Assembly (NCBI GenBank): GCA_039798265.1
Contig: JBDKGH010000067.1
Coordinates: forward strand, 1 to 59,862
Origin: JBDKGH01 sp039798265
Lineage (GTDB): Bacteria > Bacteroidota > Bacteroidia > Flavobacteriales_D > Sanyastnellaceae
Length of the DNA stretch: 59,862 nucleotides
Direction of reading: 5' to 3'
Part shown: positions 57,792 to 59,862 of the stretch, piece after piece
How the letters are laid out: each line of letters begins with the position of its first letter
Numbering within the stretch: the stretch's first letter is position 1
The notes under the pieces: generated by a model
The model's database searches: none
What the model saw: only the letters and a program-made list of their open reading frames with translations
What the model was told of the DNA's origin: nothing
Translations under genes and position numbers: made by a program

Positions 57792-59862
57792 TTAATAAGT
57801 ACCAGCTCTTTTGCGAAGCAGCCACTCTAAGCTGAGCAGGCCAATGAGCAGAACGAGCAACCACTTGAAGTTGATGAGGTCATCGAGTGATTTGTTTTCA
57901 TAAGCGACAGAAACGATTTCTTTTTTCGCTTGGATGAATTCTGGTAGTTTGTTTAGTTCGTTAGGAGAAATCATTTCACCGCCATGATCTTGTGCTAACT
58001 GAAAGAGCAGACGGTGATCGGCAATGGTTTGTACAGCTTCCAACTGAAGTGGGCTCACGCTAAACTCACCTGTTTCTTTCAAGTTTTGTTGACCATTATT
58101 CGCTATGGCTACATAGCTGTAATTATCAACGGGCAGTTGGCCTGCATTGAGTTTGTATCGCGCGCCTTCTGGACTGAAGGTGTATTTGAATTCTTGATTA
58201 CTGCTGTTTTTGAAGGTGATGCTAATTTCTTTTCCAGTTAGGGCTTCGTAGCTTTCGTTGTACAGTTCTCCTTCGAAAATAACGGACTCATTTTCCAAGA
58301 AGTTACGCGCACCTTTTACTCGGAAGAAACTTTTGTCTTCTTTGGAAGCGAGGTATTGCACTGTTTTTACGACGAGCTCGTTAAAGGCATCCGGTTTTTC
58401 ATACATGCGGAATGCATTGAGTTTCCAGCGCCAGATGCCTTCTCCAGCGATCAATCCAATTTTGGTATCCACTACTTTGTGGAATGAAATCAACGGTTTG
58501 CTGGTGTTGATTTGACCTACTTGCTGTTGAATAAAAGGAGTAACTCCGGGATTCCATTGATAATCGCCAAAAGGAACAGCGAGTGGAGGCATGTTGCGCA
58601 TCATGTTTTTCACCTCATCGCTGATGGAGAAAAGAGCGAAATTTTGCACTACTGCCCCGCCTGCATCCGTGTTGTTGTTGCGGTAATCATTGAGCGCATA
58701 GCCCGTTTTTAGATCATTAAAAGTTCTGAAATCGGTTTGTGATCCCCAAATAAAAAGAGCGGGAATATTTTTAGCGAGTGCTGATTGAATCACATCTTTT
58801 CCCACGCCACCAAGAGCTGGTAGTTGGTGAAAAATGATTAGGTTGTAATCGCCTATGTTTCCTTTGAAATCGTTGATTAGGGCTGTTTCTGCTGCATATC
58901 CCTCATTGCTTTCGATGGCTGACTGAAATGCGGCTAAGTCAGGATGTGGAGAGTTGGCTAAGCAAAGTACTTTTTGTCGACTGTCGAGTACATCGATAAA
59001 AAAGTCTTTGCGATTATTGATGGTAGTTACCTCGTTAGAAATGGTAGAAAGGGTAACAGAGTACTTCTGTAATCCGAGTTCGGCAGCATCAAGGGAAAGA
59101 TCAATTGTTTTGAAAAAACGTTCACCAGAGAAGGTGATGTTTTCTGAAAAAAGAGTTGTTCCTTTTTTGGTTACTTTCAAGGTTGCCGACTCACCGTTGG
59201 CGCGGCGTCCTTCAACGCTGATGCGCACAGGGAATTTGTTTCCTAAATAAGCCAGTTGGTTAACGGAGACCTCTTCGATTAATAGATCGCGATGAACAGT
59301 TGTATCGCCTAATGCAATGGTGTAAATAGGAACGTTCAGTTGTTTGGCACCGTAGAGTGGGTTACTTCCTTTGTTGTACAAACCGTCAGAGGCGATAACC
59401 ACTGCACCTATATTTCTTCCGCTGAATTTGGTGTAGACTTCGTCCATGAGCAGCGACATGTCAGTGAGCTTCTCGCTGAATTGAACGCTGTCTATTCCTT
59501 CTTTTACGTTTTCTCCAAAATGGAAAGTTCTAATCTCGTAGTCGTCGCCGAAAGCGTTGGTTATTTCTTTTAGCTTTTGTAAATATTCTGTTTTGTAGAA
59601 AGAAGAATCTTTGCAAAAGAGAAGAGACTGAGAGTTGTCTTGCGCAATGACGATGATGGGTTTTTCTACTGTTTTATTGATGCTTTTGATCAATGGTTTC
59701 AGTAGGAAAAAGGCCAGGAGGGTGACAGCAGTAAAACGGACAATACCGAGGATGGTGGCCAGCGTTTTTCCGTAATTGCGATTGAACGTATCGCGAAAAT
59801 AAAGCGCGCCGGCGTAGATGAGCCCTACGAGAATGCAGAGGGCAAAGAACCAAGGAGAATAT
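57792..59862 (-). CDS. Membrane VWA-like protein (5' end beyond window)
   Basis: The frame is open to the right edge, so the start lies outside. In the window it encodes at least 689 residues: two transmembrane helices near the truncated end (WFFALCILVGLIYAGALYF and ATILGIVRFTAVTLLAFFLL), a VWA-like domain with a MIDAS-type DxSxS motif (VIAQDNSQS) and VIASDGLYNKG, several beta-rich domains, and a C-terminal membrane helix (LLVLLIGLLSLEWLLRK). BatA-type or envelope VWA proteins of this layout are common in Bacteroidota. The PBP-like gene begins 8 bp after its stop. Confidence 0.8.
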   Translation of the reverse strand, partial: YSPWFFALCILVGLIYAGALYFRDTFNRNYGKTLATILGIVRFTAVTLLAFFLLKPLIKSINKTVEKPIIVIAQDNSQSLLFCKDSSFYKTEYLQKLKEITNAFGDDYEIRTFHFGENVKEGIDSVQFSEKLTDMSLLMDEVYTKFSGRNIGAVVIASDGLYNKGSNPLYGAKQLNVPIYTIALGDTTVHRDLLIEEVSVNQLAYLGNKFPVRISVEGRRANGESATLKVTKKGTTLFSENITFSGERFFKTIDLSLDAAELGLQKYSVTLSTISNEVTTINNRKDFFIDVLDSRQKVLCLANSPHPDLAAFQSAIESNEGYAAETALINDFKGNIGDYNLIIFHQLPALGGVGKDVIQSALAKNIPALFIWGSQTDFRTFNDLKTGYALNDYRNNNTDAGGAVVQNFALFSISDEVKNMMRNMPPLAVPFGDYQWNPGVTPFIQQQVGQINTSKPLISFHKVVDTKIGLIAGEGIWRWKLNAFRMYEKPDAFNELVVKTVQYLASKEDKSFFRVKGARNFLENESVIFEGELYNESYEALTGKEISITFKNSSNQEFKYTFSPEGARYKLNAGQLPVDNYSYVAIANNGQQNLKETGEFSVSPLQLEAVQTIADHRLLFQLAQDHGGEMISPNELNKLPEFIQAKKEIVSVAYENKSLDDLINFKWLLVLLIGLLSLEWLLRKRAGTY

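Noticed and set aside
1..59862. Search for tRNA, rRNA, insertion sequences, integrases and phage genes
   Set aside because: No tRNA-like cloverleaf, transposase, terminal inverted repeats or phage structural proteins were recognised.

Overview
The window looks like a core-genome segment of a member of the Bacteroidota, most likely the order Flavobacteriales. Evidence for this: a GldA-type gliding ABC ATPase; secreted proteins with type IX secretion (T9SS) type A and type B C-terminal domains; Bacteroidota-only families (DUF4834, DUF4924); short CarB and PurL forms; start sites preceded by A/T-rich sequence rather than Shine-Dalgarno motifs; and repeated TAnnTTTG -7 promoter boxes. I see no rRNA, tRNA, CRISPR array, insertion sequence or prophage. 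Coding density is very high, and several convergent gene pairs overlap at their stop codons.

Layout. 0-10 kb (mostly minus strand): carB, a plus-strand alpha/beta hydrolase, then purL > PASTA protein > T9SS type A protein > rluD. 10-14.4 kb (plus): ppa, a methionine/glutamine-type aminotransferase, a GT-C-like membrane glycosyltransferase and an omega-amidase, all with overlapping ends. 14.4-20.4 kb (minus): glutaryl-CoA dehydrogenase, rnhA, marC, purN, and a FIST sensor paired with a hybrid histidine kinase. 20.5-32.2 kb: a small Cys-tailed ORF, gldA, a DUF4834 protein, a YfhO membrane protein, other membrane proteins, a DCC-family protein, a GNAT-like protein, an MFS transporter, a DUF1853 protein, an OmpH/Skp chaperone and a DUF4924 protein.

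32.2-40.4 kb is a signalling island and the most unusual part. On the minus strand are a response regulator, an XRE repressor and a PAS-like orphan. On the plus strand is a tightly overlapping run: an Rv1355c-type E1/ThiF-like adenylyltransferase without its usual nitroreductase half, a GNAT-like acyltransferase, a 7TMR-DISM histidine kinase, a REC-histidine kinase hybrid and a single-domain response regulator. I read this as a possible small-molecule signal synthesis and sensing cassette. That is an inference from gene order and domains only.

40.4-59.9 kb: M42 peptidase, mnmD, Nudix, murQ, a T9SS type B protein with six Cys-rich 31-residue repeats, a TPR/PD40 protein, a beta-mannosidase with two glycosyltransferases, aroE, DedA, a rhodanese, a phosphosulfolactate synthase-like enzyme, a TPR protein, a YdcF-like protein, a cytosolic periplasmic-binding-protein homologue and the start-truncated part of a membrane VWA-like protein running off the right edge.
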